A DNA stretch of 64,000 nt. Origin: Halioglobus maricola (GTDB lineage: Bacteria; Pseudomonadota; Gammaproteobacteria; Pseudomonadales; Halieaceae). Position 1 is the stretch's first letter; each line of letters starts with the position of its first letter. The notes beneath the pieces were generated by a model. It saw only the letters and a list, made by a program, of their open reading frames with translations, searched no databases and had not been told where the DNA came from. Shown piece after piece: positions 25,425-33,101 of the stretch. The stretch lies in assembly GCF_009388985.1 (NCBI RefSeq), contig NZ_CP036422.1:4106501-4170500 (forward strand). The letters run 5' to 3'. Both the position numbers and the translations under genes were made by a program.

Positions 25425-27071
25425 ATGTCGACAACCATCAAAAGCTTTGCCCTCGCTGTACTTTTCGCCCTGCCGGTCAGCTACGCTGCCGCCCAGATCG
25501 ATCAAACAGACCCCGATGTCTCAGCTCGAGAGCTGATCGAGGCAGCGCAGAAATCCGAACAACTGGTAGAGGAAATATCCTCCACTCATCCAGATGCGCT
25601 GCAAGAGCAGGCCTCGCCACTCGCGGCCATGCTCGGACTACGCGAAGCGGTGAAGAAGAACGACTTCGAAGCGGCCAGCAAATTTCTCGATCGACGCTAT
25701 ATCGAAGACGACATCGGCGACTTCAATGACGAGCAGCTGCTGAGAGCACTGGGCTATGTCTGGAACCGCCAGAACATTCTGGATATCACGTCTATCAGCG
25801 ATGCACCGGACGGCGACCTGGACGACGGCCTTCCCAGTTATCGCGACCAGGTGGGCCTGGTGTCCCTCAAGGAAGAAGATGTTCCCATCTACGTACAGCG
25901 TGTTCCCGACGGCAAGGGAGGCAGAATCTGGAAGCTCTCGAACGCCACCGTCGCGCGCATTCCGGATATGTGGGATGAACTCGGTTATGGCGAAACGGCC
26001 ATCCAACTGTCCGGCATCCTGCCTGAGTTCACATTCCTCGGGATGCAGAACTGGCAAATCGCTGGGGCAATTGTATTTTTCCTGCTGGCCTGGCCTGCGG
26101 CGGTCCTGATCAGCTATCTACTCATGCGAATTGCGCTACTGATCCCGAATCGCTTTCCTCTGGGCATACAACGCTTCTTCCGCGGCTCTTTCCGCTTCTT
26201 TTTGTTCCTGCATATTGCCCGCTATTTCATCGGCGAGCTGGGCTTATCCCTGACCTCGCGAATACTGATCGAATCCGCCGGCTTCGATTACATCGCCTGG
26301 ACCGTGTTGCTCATGGGCCTGCTATCACTGTTGCGGGATTACCAGATTCGCAAGATGCAGTATGCCGGCAATACGCACTATGTCGCGCTGCTTAAACCGT
26401 TTACCACCATCATCAAGGTATTCGTGGTCACCATCATAGCCCTGTTCTGGGCGAAGCAGGCCGGCTACGACATGTCCACCATTCTCGCCGGTCTCGGCGT
26501 CGGCTCGCTGGCTGTCGCACTGGCAGCGCAAAAAACCCTCGAGAACGTGATCGGTGCGATTACGCTCTACACCGCACGACCGGTCAGCGCAGGCGATTTC
26601 TGCCGCTTCGGGAATGTCACCGGCACGGTAGAGGAGATCGGTCTGCGCTCCACCCTGATCCGCACCCTCGATCGCTCCATGTTGGTCATCCCGAATTCCG
26701 TGTTCTCTTCCGTTGAAATTGAGAACTTTACCGAGCGCGACCGAATTCGCTACTTCCGTCGCTATCAGATGGTGCTGCCCTCGCGAGAGCAGCTCGAGCA
26801 CGTCCTTGAGGCCGTGCGAAACTTGATGGTGGCGGAAGAGAAAGTGCTGAATGAAACCATCAGTGTCCGTTTCGAGAATATTCAGGAAGGGACCGCTGTC
26901 CTGCGCCTGGATGCTGGCGTGGATACAACCAACTATCAGGAATTTCTGTTGGTCGCGGAGCAACTTAACCTGGGCATCGTCGAAATAGGTGCGAGCTCTG
27001 GCGCGCGCTTTGGTGGGCCGCGCCAGCTCATCGAATTCGAGAACACAGACGAACACAACGCCAGCTCATGA
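25425..27071 (+). CDS. MscS-family mechanosensitive channel with periplasmic domain
   Basis: This is a small-conductance mechanosensitive channel family protein of 548 residues that likely relieves osmotic pressure. From ATG 25425 it has a signal peptide (ending ...YAAAQ) and a ~200-residue periplasmic domain. Several membrane helices follow, then the MscS pore helix region LGVGSLAVALAAQKTLENVIG and the beta domain with GDFCRFGNVTGTVEEIGLRST and VIPNSVF. The extra N-terminal domain makes it larger than E. coli MscS but smaller than MscK; similar proteins are annotated as MscS-like or YnaI-like. Its stop overlaps the next start (ATGA), which suggests co-expression with the ABC exporter. Confidence 0.92.
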   Translation: MSTTIKSFALAVLFALPVSYAAAQIDQTDPDVSARELIEAAQKSEQLVEEISSTHPDALQEQASPLAAMLGLREAVKKNDFEAASKFLDRRYIEDDIGDFNDEQLLRALGYVWNRQNILDITSISDAPDGDLDDGLPSYRDQVGLVSLKEEDVPIYVQRVPDGKGGRIWKLSNATVARIPDMWDELGYGETAIQLSGILPEFTFLGMQNWQIAGAIVFFLLAWPAAVLISYLLMRIALLIPNRFPLGIQRFFRGSFRFFLFLHIARYFIGELGLSLTSRILIESAGFDYIAWTVLLMGLLSLLRDYQIRKMQYAGNTHYVALLKPFTTIIKVFVVTIIALFWAKQAGYDMSTILAGLGVGSLAVALAAQKTLENVIGAITLYTARPVSAGDFCRFGNVTGTVEEIGLRSTLIRTLDRSMLVIPNSVFSSVEIENFTERDRIRYFRRYQMVLPSREQLEHVLEAVRNLMVAEEKVLNETISVRFENIQEGTAVLRLDAGVDTTNYQEFLLVAEQLNLGIVEIGASSGARFGGPRQLIEFENTDEHNASS

Positions 27072-28825
27072 ACCGGCCCAAGGGGCCCATTGGCTCCCTG
27101 CTCCCGGTGTTCCGGCTGTTGTGGCCCTATAAGGCCCGATTGCTGGGCGCGAGCCTCGCCCTCCTGTTCACCGCAGGAGCAACACTGGCGCTCGGCAGGG
27201 GCCTCCAGGTACTGATCGATGAGGGAATCGGTGGTGGCACCAGTGCCGATCTCAAAGCGGCGATCGCCCTGCTCCTGACAATTGCGGCTGCCATCGCGGT
27301 GGGCACGTTTGTTCGCTTCTACCTCGTGTCCTGGCTAGGTGAAAGGGTCAGCGCAGATTTGCGCAAGGCGGTTTTTGACAACATCGTCCGGCTGCATCCC
27401 GGTTATTTCGAAACCAATCGCTCCGGCGAGATCATGTCGCGGATCACAACCGACACAACACTGCTACAGACCATCATTGGTTCGTCATTCAGTATGGCTC
27501 TGCGAAGCAGCCTGACCACCACCGGCGCTCTGGTCATGATGTTTATCACCAACCTGAAGCTGAGCCTCTATATCGCGGTAGGCGTGCCTCTGGTTTTGTT
27601 ACCGATCATCGTTTTCGGCCGCAGGGTCAGGCGCCTCTCCAACCAGAGCCAGGACAGCATCGCCAACGTGGGCAGCTATGCCGGCGAGGTTGTCCAACAC
27701 ATTCGCGTAGTGCAAAGCTACACCCGCGAGAAGTTCGAAAGCGAGGCGTTTGCCGGTGAAGTCGAGCGCGCCTTTGCAATCGCAAGAAACCGCATTCGCC
27801 AGCGCGCGCTTTTGATCTGCGGGGCGATTTTCATGCTCTTCGCTGGCATGTCCGCCATGATGTGGGAGGGCGGCCAGGACGTTATCAGCGGCAGGATGAG
27901 CGGCGGCGAACTTGGCGCCTTTGTGTTCTACGCGGTCATGGTGGGCATGGGCGTGGGAACAATCTCTGAAGTCTGGGGTGAACTGCAGCGCGCCGCCGGC
28001 GCAGCTGAGCGACTGGTGGAACTGCTGAATACCCGGAGCCTGATCGCCGATCCGGGTGAATTGACCCTGCCCGACCACCAACAACAACCGTCCCTCGCGC
28101 TGGCAAATGTCCAATTCAGTTACCCGACCCGGCCTCAGGTGCTGGCGCTGAAAGATTTCAACCTGGATATCCAGGCAGGCCAGAGCCTCGCTCTCGTCGG
28201 CCCCTCTGGTGCGGGAAAATCTACCGTACTCGAACTGCTGCTGCGCTTCTACGATCCACAGCAGGGCAGCGTTACCCTGGACGGGCGCGATATCCGCGAA
28301 CTCGGTCTGCAGCAATTGCGCTCACACATTGCCCTGGTGCCACAGCAGCCCACGCTTTTTACCGGGGACGTGCGCTATAACATCGCCTACGGCCGGCTGG
28401 ATGCGGGGGAAGAGGAGATTGTCGCTGCGGCCAAAGCCGCCCACGCCCACGAGTTCATCAGCCAGCTACCCGAAGGTTACGCCAGCCACCTTGGCGAACA
28501 GGGCGTTCGACTTTCCGGTGGCCAGCGCCAACGTATTGCCCTGGCACGGGCAATACTCAATGACCCGCAAATTCTACTGCTGGACGAAGCCACCAGCGCC
28601 CTTGATACCGAGAGCGAGTACCAGGTACAGCAAGCGCTGGAGGAACTGATGAAAAATCGAACCACGGTAATTATCGCCCACCGCCTGTCGACGATTCTCC
28701 ACGCCGATCGTATCGCCGTTCTCGATCACGGCCAGGTAGTCGCCACAGGAAAGCACGAGGAGCTGCTGCAGACCAGCGATCTATACGCCCGTCTGGCCAG
28801 TCTTCAGTTTCGCGAACCGGGCTAG
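27068..28825 (+). CDS. ABC transporter, fused permease and ATPase (MsbA-like exporter)
   Basis: This is a type IV (exporter) ABC half-transporter of 585 residues. The N-terminal six-helix membrane domain spans about residues 15-310. The nucleotide-binding domain has Walker A GPSGAGKST near residue 378, Q-loop LVPQQP, signature LSGGQRQR near residue 481, Walker B ILLLDEAT near residue 500, and the H-loop IAHRLST. The closest architecture is MsbA-type lipid or multidrug exporters. The substrate cannot be told, and a true msbA would normally adjoin lpxK, which is absent. The TAG stop shares a CTAG with the convergent hemerythrin gene. Confidence 0.93.
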   Translation: MNRPKGPIGSLLPVFRLLWPYKARLLGASLALLFTAGATLALGRGLQVLIDEGIGGGTSADLKAAIALLLTIAAAIAVGTFVRFYLVSWLGERVSADLRKAVFDNIVRLHPGYFETNRSGEIMSRITTDTTLLQTIIGSSFSMALRSSLTTTGALVMMFITNLKLSLYIAVGVPLVLLPIIVFGRRVRRLSNQSQDSIANVGSYAGEVVQHIRVVQSYTREKFESEAFAGEVERAFAIARNRIRQRALLICGAIFMLFAGMSAMMWEGGQDVISGRMSGGELGAFVFYAVMVGMGVGTISEVWGELQRAAGAAERLVELLNTRSLIADPGELTLPDHQQQPSLALANVQFSYPTRPQVLALKDFNLDIQAGQSLALVGPSGAGKSTVLELLLRFYDPQQGSVTLDGRDIRELGLQQLRSHIALVPQQPTLFTGDVRYNIAYGRLDAGEEEIVAAAKAAHAHEFISQLPEGYASHLGEQGVRLSGGQRQRIALARAILNDPQILLLDEATSALDTESEYQVQQALEELMKNRTTVIIAHRLSTILHADRIAVLDHGQVVATGKHEELLQTSDLYARLASLQFREPG

Positions 28826-29718
28826 CGCGCCAGTTTTTTCAGCCGCTGCAAGCGCTCACCGTTAAGTTCGGCAAGGTCGTCAATGGCATCCCGCGACAGC
28901 GCCACTACCTCTTTTGCGAAGGAAACGCTCAATCGGGTGTTGTTCGCAACACAGCGCAGAGGTGCCGTCAGCGGCTCCTCCTGGAACATACTGCGGGCGT
29001 CTTCCACTGCTGTATGAAAATGATCGCTGGCACTGGCACCAGCTGATTCATAGGCCCGCGAGACCACATCAAGCGACTCCATCAGCGCCTCTATCCCGAT
29101 CAATTCAGCGACGGCCCCTTTCTCCGCGGTGTGCCGCACGCGGCGACGCAGGCGCCGGGTGAGGGTGCGAAACTCGCGCTGCACAGCCGGCCCGAACACA
29201 GGTACAGACACCGATTTGAGCTGGTCATCCGCGGCAAGGTCACGCCAGTCGTCCAGAGACAGTACTTCTTCGATATGAGGGAACACGAGCTTCTCTTCGA
29301 CGTTCATATGCTCGTAGCAATGCTCTACATAGGCACGTCCGGCCGCCACCAGCTTTTCGTCCGCCAGATCACCCTTGCGCCAGGCACGAATATCCGCCAG
29401 TAACTTACGCCCGTTTTTGGCCGTGCGATCGTGGTCTCGCTGCAGCGTATCCACCTCATCAGCAGCCTTGCCATCAAGCTCGGCGACGCGGCTGTAAATC
29501 AGGTCTTCCCGGGGATGGTGATACTCATCGGGCCAGCTCACCATATAGTCCATGATCTCGTAAATAACATGAGCATCAGCGTCTCCCCCACTCTCAATCA
29601 GCTGCAACTGATCGAGAAACAACTGCATCACACCCGCCATATGGCGGTGTTCGGCGCGCAGGGCTTTCATCAATGGTGGCTCGGGGGCACTTTCAGCGGC
29701 TTTACTGGGTGCGGCCAT
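28822..29718 (-). CDS. Hemerythrin-domain protein with C-terminal extension
   Basis: The N-terminal half is a hemerythrin HHE four-helix domain that would bind a diiron centre. Candidate ligands are His24/His26, His67 or His68 with Glu71, His96, His133/His137 with Glu141, and His148. Such proteins serve as oxygen, nitric-oxide or iron sensors or in defence against nitrosative stress. The second half (about residues 155-298) is helical, with a basic segment TLTRRLRRRVRH, and I do not recognise it. Start: GAGAGG sits six bases before the ATG at 29718. The other ATG at 29724 is too close to the same Shine-Dalgarno sequence. The gene is single and convergent with the ABC exporter gene. Confidence 0.87.
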   Translation of the reverse strand: MAAPSKAAESAPEPPLMKALRAEHRHMAGVMQLFLDQLQLIESGGDADAHVIYEIMDYMVSWPDEYHHPREDLIYSRVAELDGKAADEVDTLQRDHDRTAKNGRKLLADIRAWRKGDLADEKLVAAGRAYVEHCYEHMNVEEKLVFPHIEEVLSLDDWRDLAADDQLKSVSVPVFGPAVQREFRTLTRRLRRRVRHTAEKGAVAELIGIEALMESLDVVSRAYESAGASASDHFHTAVEDARSMFQEEPLTAPLRCVANNTRLSVSFAKEVVALSRDAIDDLAELNGERLQRLKKLAR

Positions 29719-29900
29719 GATCATCCTCTCTCTGTCTTATTGTCAGGATAAGGCCACAGGCTAGCGTGTCCACCGTTTGGCGGCATTGATGCCGCTCATG
29801 GGTTCTACAATCTCTCGATGGGTTGATTTTTCAGACTTGCGTTGGGTCTCAATGGACCGGATTGGTGGCCTGGACCGAGATGAGGCCGTGGAGAGGGAAT

Positions 29901-29934
29901 ACAAACAAAAACGCCGACCAAAGAGGCCGGCGTT
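29901..29934 (-). terminator. Intrinsic terminator of the pnt operon
   Basis: On the minus strand AACGCCG pairs with CGGCGTT around an 11-nt loop and runs into TTTTTGTTTG. It lies about 20 nt beyond the pntB stop. The rest of the 29719-29955 gap shows nothing I can name beyond the hemerythrin gene's upstream region. Confidence 0.85.
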
Positions 29935-29955
29935 CGAGTGGAATCAAAAGGTCTA

Positions 29956-31308
29956 TCAGCTGAATTCTCGAATCAGCCCGCCGATGGATTCCTTGGCGTC
30001 ACCAAACAGCATCCGGGTGTTCTCTTTGTAGAACAGCGGATTCTCGATGCCGGCAAAGCCGGAGGCCATGGAGCGCTTCAGTACGAATACCGTGCGCGCG
30101 GTATCGACATTGATCACCGGCATGCCGTAGATGGGGCTGCCCTCGTTCTCGCGAGCCGCCGGGTTAACCACGTCGTTAGCGCCGATCACAATAGCCACAT
30201 CCACAGTTTCCATACGTGGGTTGATGTCGTCCATCTCCAGCAGCTGGTCGTAAGGCACATCGGCCTCAGCCAGCAGCACGTTCATGTGACCCGGCATACG
30301 GCCCGCAACCGGGTGAATACCAAAGTTCACTTCCGCGCCGTTTTGTTCCATCAGCTCGGTGAGCTCTTTTACCACGTGCTGGGCCTGCGCAACTGCCATG
30401 CCGTAACCGGGAACAATGGCCACAGAAGAAGCCGCTTCCAGAACATAGTAGGCGTCTTCGACCGAGATGGGCTTGATCTCGCCTTCGACCTCGGTAGTGT
30501 CCTGTACGCCACTGCCGAAGCCAGAGAACAGAACATTGGAGAGCGAGCGGTTCATCGCTTTACACATAATCTGGGTAAGAATGATGCCGGAGGCACCCAC
30601 CAGAGAACCGGCGACGATCAGGATATTGTTGTCCACCGCAAAGCCAGCCGCGCAAGCCGCAAGGCCAGAGTAGGAGTTCAACAGCGAGATGACCACAGGC
30701 ATATCGGCACCGCCGATGGGGATCACAGCCATGATGCCAAAGGCCAGCGACAAGACCACTACCAGGAAGAGCCAGAACGTGGCGTCGGGATTGTTCACAA
30801 ACATCACGCCGCTGAGGACAATACCGGCCACAATCAGGCCATTTACCATTTGCTGCTTGGCAAACATGACCGCAGCACTGGAAATGCGCTCGCTCAGCTT
30901 GCCGTAGGCAACGAGCGAGCCGGTAAAGGTCATGCCACCGATCAGGATCGACAAAACAATGGTGGTGAGGGTAAAGGCATCTGCACCAGGAGCGATGGCA
31001 GCCATGCCCACCAGCAGGGAGGCCATACCGCCGAAGCCGTTAAACATGGCCACCATTTCAGGCATCGCGGTCATTTCGACAGTGCGGGCAACATAAGCGC
31101 CAATAGCACCGCCAACAACCATGCCGATGACAATCATCTGATAGTCAAGAATGCCCTGATCCAGCAGTGCGGCGACAATCGCCAGCAGCATACCGGAAGA
31201 GGAGATCATATTGCCGCGACGCGCAGTCGCGGCGGAGCCAAGTTGCTTCAGGCCAAATATAAACAGGGCCGCAGCAACTACATAGGCGTATTGAATCAAG
31301 TTGTCCAT
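29956..31308 (-). CDS. pntB: NAD(P) transhydrogenase subunit beta
   Basis: PntB is the beta subunit of the proton-translocating transhydrogenase, which uses the proton gradient to reduce NADP with NADH. The 450-residue product has about nine membrane helices over residues 1-260 and the NADP(H)-binding domain III at the C-terminus. That domain carries VPGYGMAVAQAQ, FGIHPVAGRMPGHMNVLLAEA, IGANDVVNPAA and GMPVINV. It is the third gene of the operon, 6 nt after pntAB, and is followed by an intrinsic terminator. Confidence 0.97.
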   Translation of the reverse strand: MDNLIQYAYVVAAALFIFGLKQLGSAATARRGNMISSSGMLLAIVAALLDQGILDYQMIVIGMVVGGAIGAYVARTVEMTAMPEMVAMFNGFGGMASLLVGMAAIAPGADAFTLTTIVLSILIGGMTFTGSLVAYGKLSERISSAAVMFAKQQMVNGLIVAGIVLSGVMFVNNPDATFWLFLVVVLSLAFGIMAVIPIGGADMPVVISLLNSYSGLAACAAGFAVDNNILIVAGSLVGASGIILTQIMCKAMNRSLSNVLFSGFGSGVQDTTEVEGEIKPISVEDAYYVLEAASSVAIVPGYGMAVAQAQHVVKELTELMEQNGAEVNFGIHPVAGRMPGHMNVLLAEADVPYDQLLEMDDINPRMETVDVAIVIGANDVVNPAARENEGSPIYGMPVINVDTARTVFVLKRSMASGFAGIENPLFYKENTRMLFGDAKESIGGLIREFS

Positions 31309-31314
31309 GATGCC

Positions 31315-31608
31315 TTAGCCCTCCTTCTTCTTGAACATGGCGAGCATGCGATCGGTCACCAGGTAACCACCCACCACGTTAATGGAGGCGAGGGCCACAG
31401 CGAAGAAACCCAGCCATTGGGCCAGGTCGCTCTCACCGGTACCTGCCAGCGCGATAGCTCCCACCACGGTGATGCCGGAAATCGCATTAGCGCCAGACAT
31501 CAGCGGTGTGTGCAGGGTGGCCGGCACTTTGTTGATCAGCTCAAAGCCCAGGAAAATGGACAGCATGAGAATGAACGTCAGGAATACTTCTGCGGGAATC
31601 ATGCTCAA
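31315..31608 (-). CDS. pntAB: NAD(P) transhydrogenase subunit alpha 2 (membrane part)
   Basis: This is the small membrane portion of the alpha subunit, encoded separately. The 97-residue product has three predicted membrane helices and the conserved RVAGTLHTPLMSG-type segment, here VPATLHTPLMSGANAISG, followed by the GGYLVTDRML tail. In E. coli this is fused to the NAD-binding domain. The split form is the Rhodospirillum rubrum type. The start overlaps the pntAA stop by four bases. Confidence 0.96.
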   Translation of the reverse strand: MSMIPAEVFLTFILMLSIFLGFELINKVPATLHTPLMSGANAISGITVVGAIALAGTGESDLAQWLGFFAVALASINVVGGYLVTDRMLAMFKKKEG

Positions 31609-32747
31609 CCCTCCCCTTCAATGATGTTCTTGATGGTGTCGTTGGTGATCTCACCGCCGTGGGTGATGATGCAGCCGGGAAGAATGTCGTCATTGAAATC
31701 CACAACGAATAGCTTCTTCTCCTCGCACCAGTTGTCCTCGACCAGATTAAACAGGTTGGACGAGTACATCTGGCTGGCATCCCGGGGGACTTCGCCAGCC
31801 CAGTTACCTGTGCCAACAATAGTGACGCCGGACCACTCGACAGTTTCGCCGGGGACAGAGCCCTCGACGTTGCCGCCGCTCTCCGCCGCCATATCGACGA
31901 TCACTGAACCGGGCGCCATGCGCTCAACCACATCCTTGGTAATAAGAACCGGAGGCTTGCGGCCAAACAATTGGGCGGTGGTGATCACCACATCAGACTT
32001 GGCGATAATATCTGCCTGGGCCTGCTGCTGCTTTTCCACCTGCTCAGGGGTCAGCTCCTTGGCGTAGCCACCGGCGGTTTCGCCGGTTTCACCCAGGTCG
32101 ATCTCCAGGAACTTGGCGCCCAGAGACTGTACCTGCTCGGCTACTACCGGGCGGGTATCGAAGGCGGTTACCTTGGCACCGAGACGCTTGGCGGTCGCGA
32201 TAGCCTGCAGGCCTGCGACACCGGCGCCGATCACGAATACGTTGGCGGGCTTCAGTGTGCCAGCCGGGGTCATCATCATCGGGAAAATACGCGGCAGCTC
32301 GGATGCCGCCTTCATTACCATCACATAGCCCGCGAGGTTGGCCTGGGAGCTCAAAGCGTCCATCTTCTGGCTGCGTGTGGTGCGGGGAATCATCTCCATG
32401 GAAATAGAGGTTACTCCCGCATCCTTGAACGCATTCACGAGCGCGTGCTCGTTAAATGGGTCCAGGTAGCTGATGTGGATAGCACCACGCTGCATTAGCG
32501 CGATTTCTTCTGCAGTGGGTTTGTTCAGGCGCAGCAGCATGTCTGCGCTGGAAAACAGCTCATTCCGGTCAGAGACGATGGTAGCCCCTGCCTCAGTGAA
32601 CTGCTCGTCGGTGAAACCTGAACCGGTGCCCATTCCGGACTCCACTTGCAGGTTTGCTCCCATGCGGACCAACTTCTTGGCCACATCCGGCGTGATGGGA
32701 ACCCGGTTTTCACCCGATTGTGTTTCCCTGGGTATTGCGATGCGCAT
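31605..32747 (-). CDS. pntAA: NAD(P) transhydrogenase subunit alpha 1 (NAD-binding)
   Basis: This is the soluble NAD(H)-binding domain I of transhydrogenase (380 residues), resembling alanine dehydrogenase. Motifs are the start MRIAIPRE, the ENRVPITP segment, the Rossmann loop VIGAGVAGLQAIATAKRLGAKV, the mobile loop region near EQVQSLGAKFLEIDL, and VIVDMAAESGGNVEGS. ATG 32747 begins the operon pntAA-pntAB-pntB. The 354-nt upstream region carries two inverted repeats that may be operators. Confidence 0.97.
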   Translation of the reverse strand: MRIAIPRETQSGENRVPITPDVAKKLVRMGANLQVESGMGTGSGFTDEQFTEAGATIVSDRNELFSSADMLLRLNKPTAEEIALMQRGAIHISYLDPFNEHALVNAFKDAGVTSISMEMIPRTTRSQKMDALSSQANLAGYVMVMKAASELPRIFPMMMTPAGTLKPANVFVIGAGVAGLQAIATAKRLGAKVTAFDTRPVVAEQVQSLGAKFLEIDLGETGETAGGYAKELTPEQVEKQQQAQADIIAKSDVVITTAQLFGRKPPVLITKDVVERMAPGSVIVDMAAESGGNVEGSVPGETVEWSGVTIVGTGNWAGEVPRDASQMYSSNLFNLVEDNWCEEKKLFVVDFNDDILPGCIITHGGEITNDTIKNIIEGEG

Positions 32748-32932
32748 AACGGTGATTACCCCCGATGCTTGTTTGTGTGTTTTCGGCCCTGTGTCGGCTC
32801 TTCCGGATGGCGCCTCTGCGGGCCCTGTCCCTACTGCTTTTTACTACCCCGTTTTCGAGGGGGCGCCCACTCTAGCATACGGAGAAAACCGCCGGAACAA
32901 TGACCACTATTCACGACCTGAATTACCTTCCC

Positions 32933-32952
32933 GTTCTCCATTGATAGAGAAC
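32933..32952. repeat. Inverted repeat GTTCTC-N8-GAGAAC upstream of pnt
   Basis: Two perfect 6-nt arms are separated by 8 nt, about 190 nt upstream of the pntAA ATG. The arrangement suits a dimeric regulator, but I do not recognise the site. Confidence 0.45.
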
Positions 32953-33019
32953 ACCCTGCCATTTTCGGAGCACACCCTAGCGCAGCCGCGCGGGGACTGG
33001 CCAATTTACCCAAGTCACC

Positions 33020-33036
33020 CTGTCAAACAATGACAG
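33020..33036. repeat. Inverted repeat CTGTCA-N5-TGACAG
   Basis: This is a perfect 17-nt dyad between the helicase gene and pntAA. It is not a LexA box: its CTGT/ACAG spacing is nine, not eight. It could be an operator for pnt or part of a transcript end for the helicase gene. Confidence 0.5.
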
Positions 33037-33101
33037 AAGAGCCCAATTAAATAGACCGAAGAAACACACCCAGACATGCCTCCCGGCAGCAATCGGGCCG
33101 T

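Larger units (their letters stand above)
32748..33101. other. 354-bp intergenic region upstream of pntAA
   Basis: This gap separates the end of the helicase gene from the start of pntAA, both on the minus strand. I see no credible gene. It holds two perfect inverted repeats (32933-32952 and 33020-33036) and a TATGCT that could serve as a -10 for pntAA (32879-32874), though without a good -35. I see no clear intrinsic terminator after the helicase gene. Confidence 0.6.

Noticed and set aside
29938..32067. 709-codon open frame on the plus strand opposite the pnt operon
   Set aside because: It lies antisense to three clear genes, is full of His/Gln/Asn in a way typical of shadow frames, and has no family motif.
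32831..33013. 60-codon minus-strand frame in the pnt upstream gap
   Set aside because: It has no Shine-Dalgarno sequence and no family resemblance, and its codons cross both the candidate -10 and one inverted repeat.
33020..33036. Possible LexA (SOS) box for the repair genes
   Set aside because: The CTGT/ACAG spacing is nine rather than eight, and the dyad is downstream of the helicase gene, not upstream of the operon.
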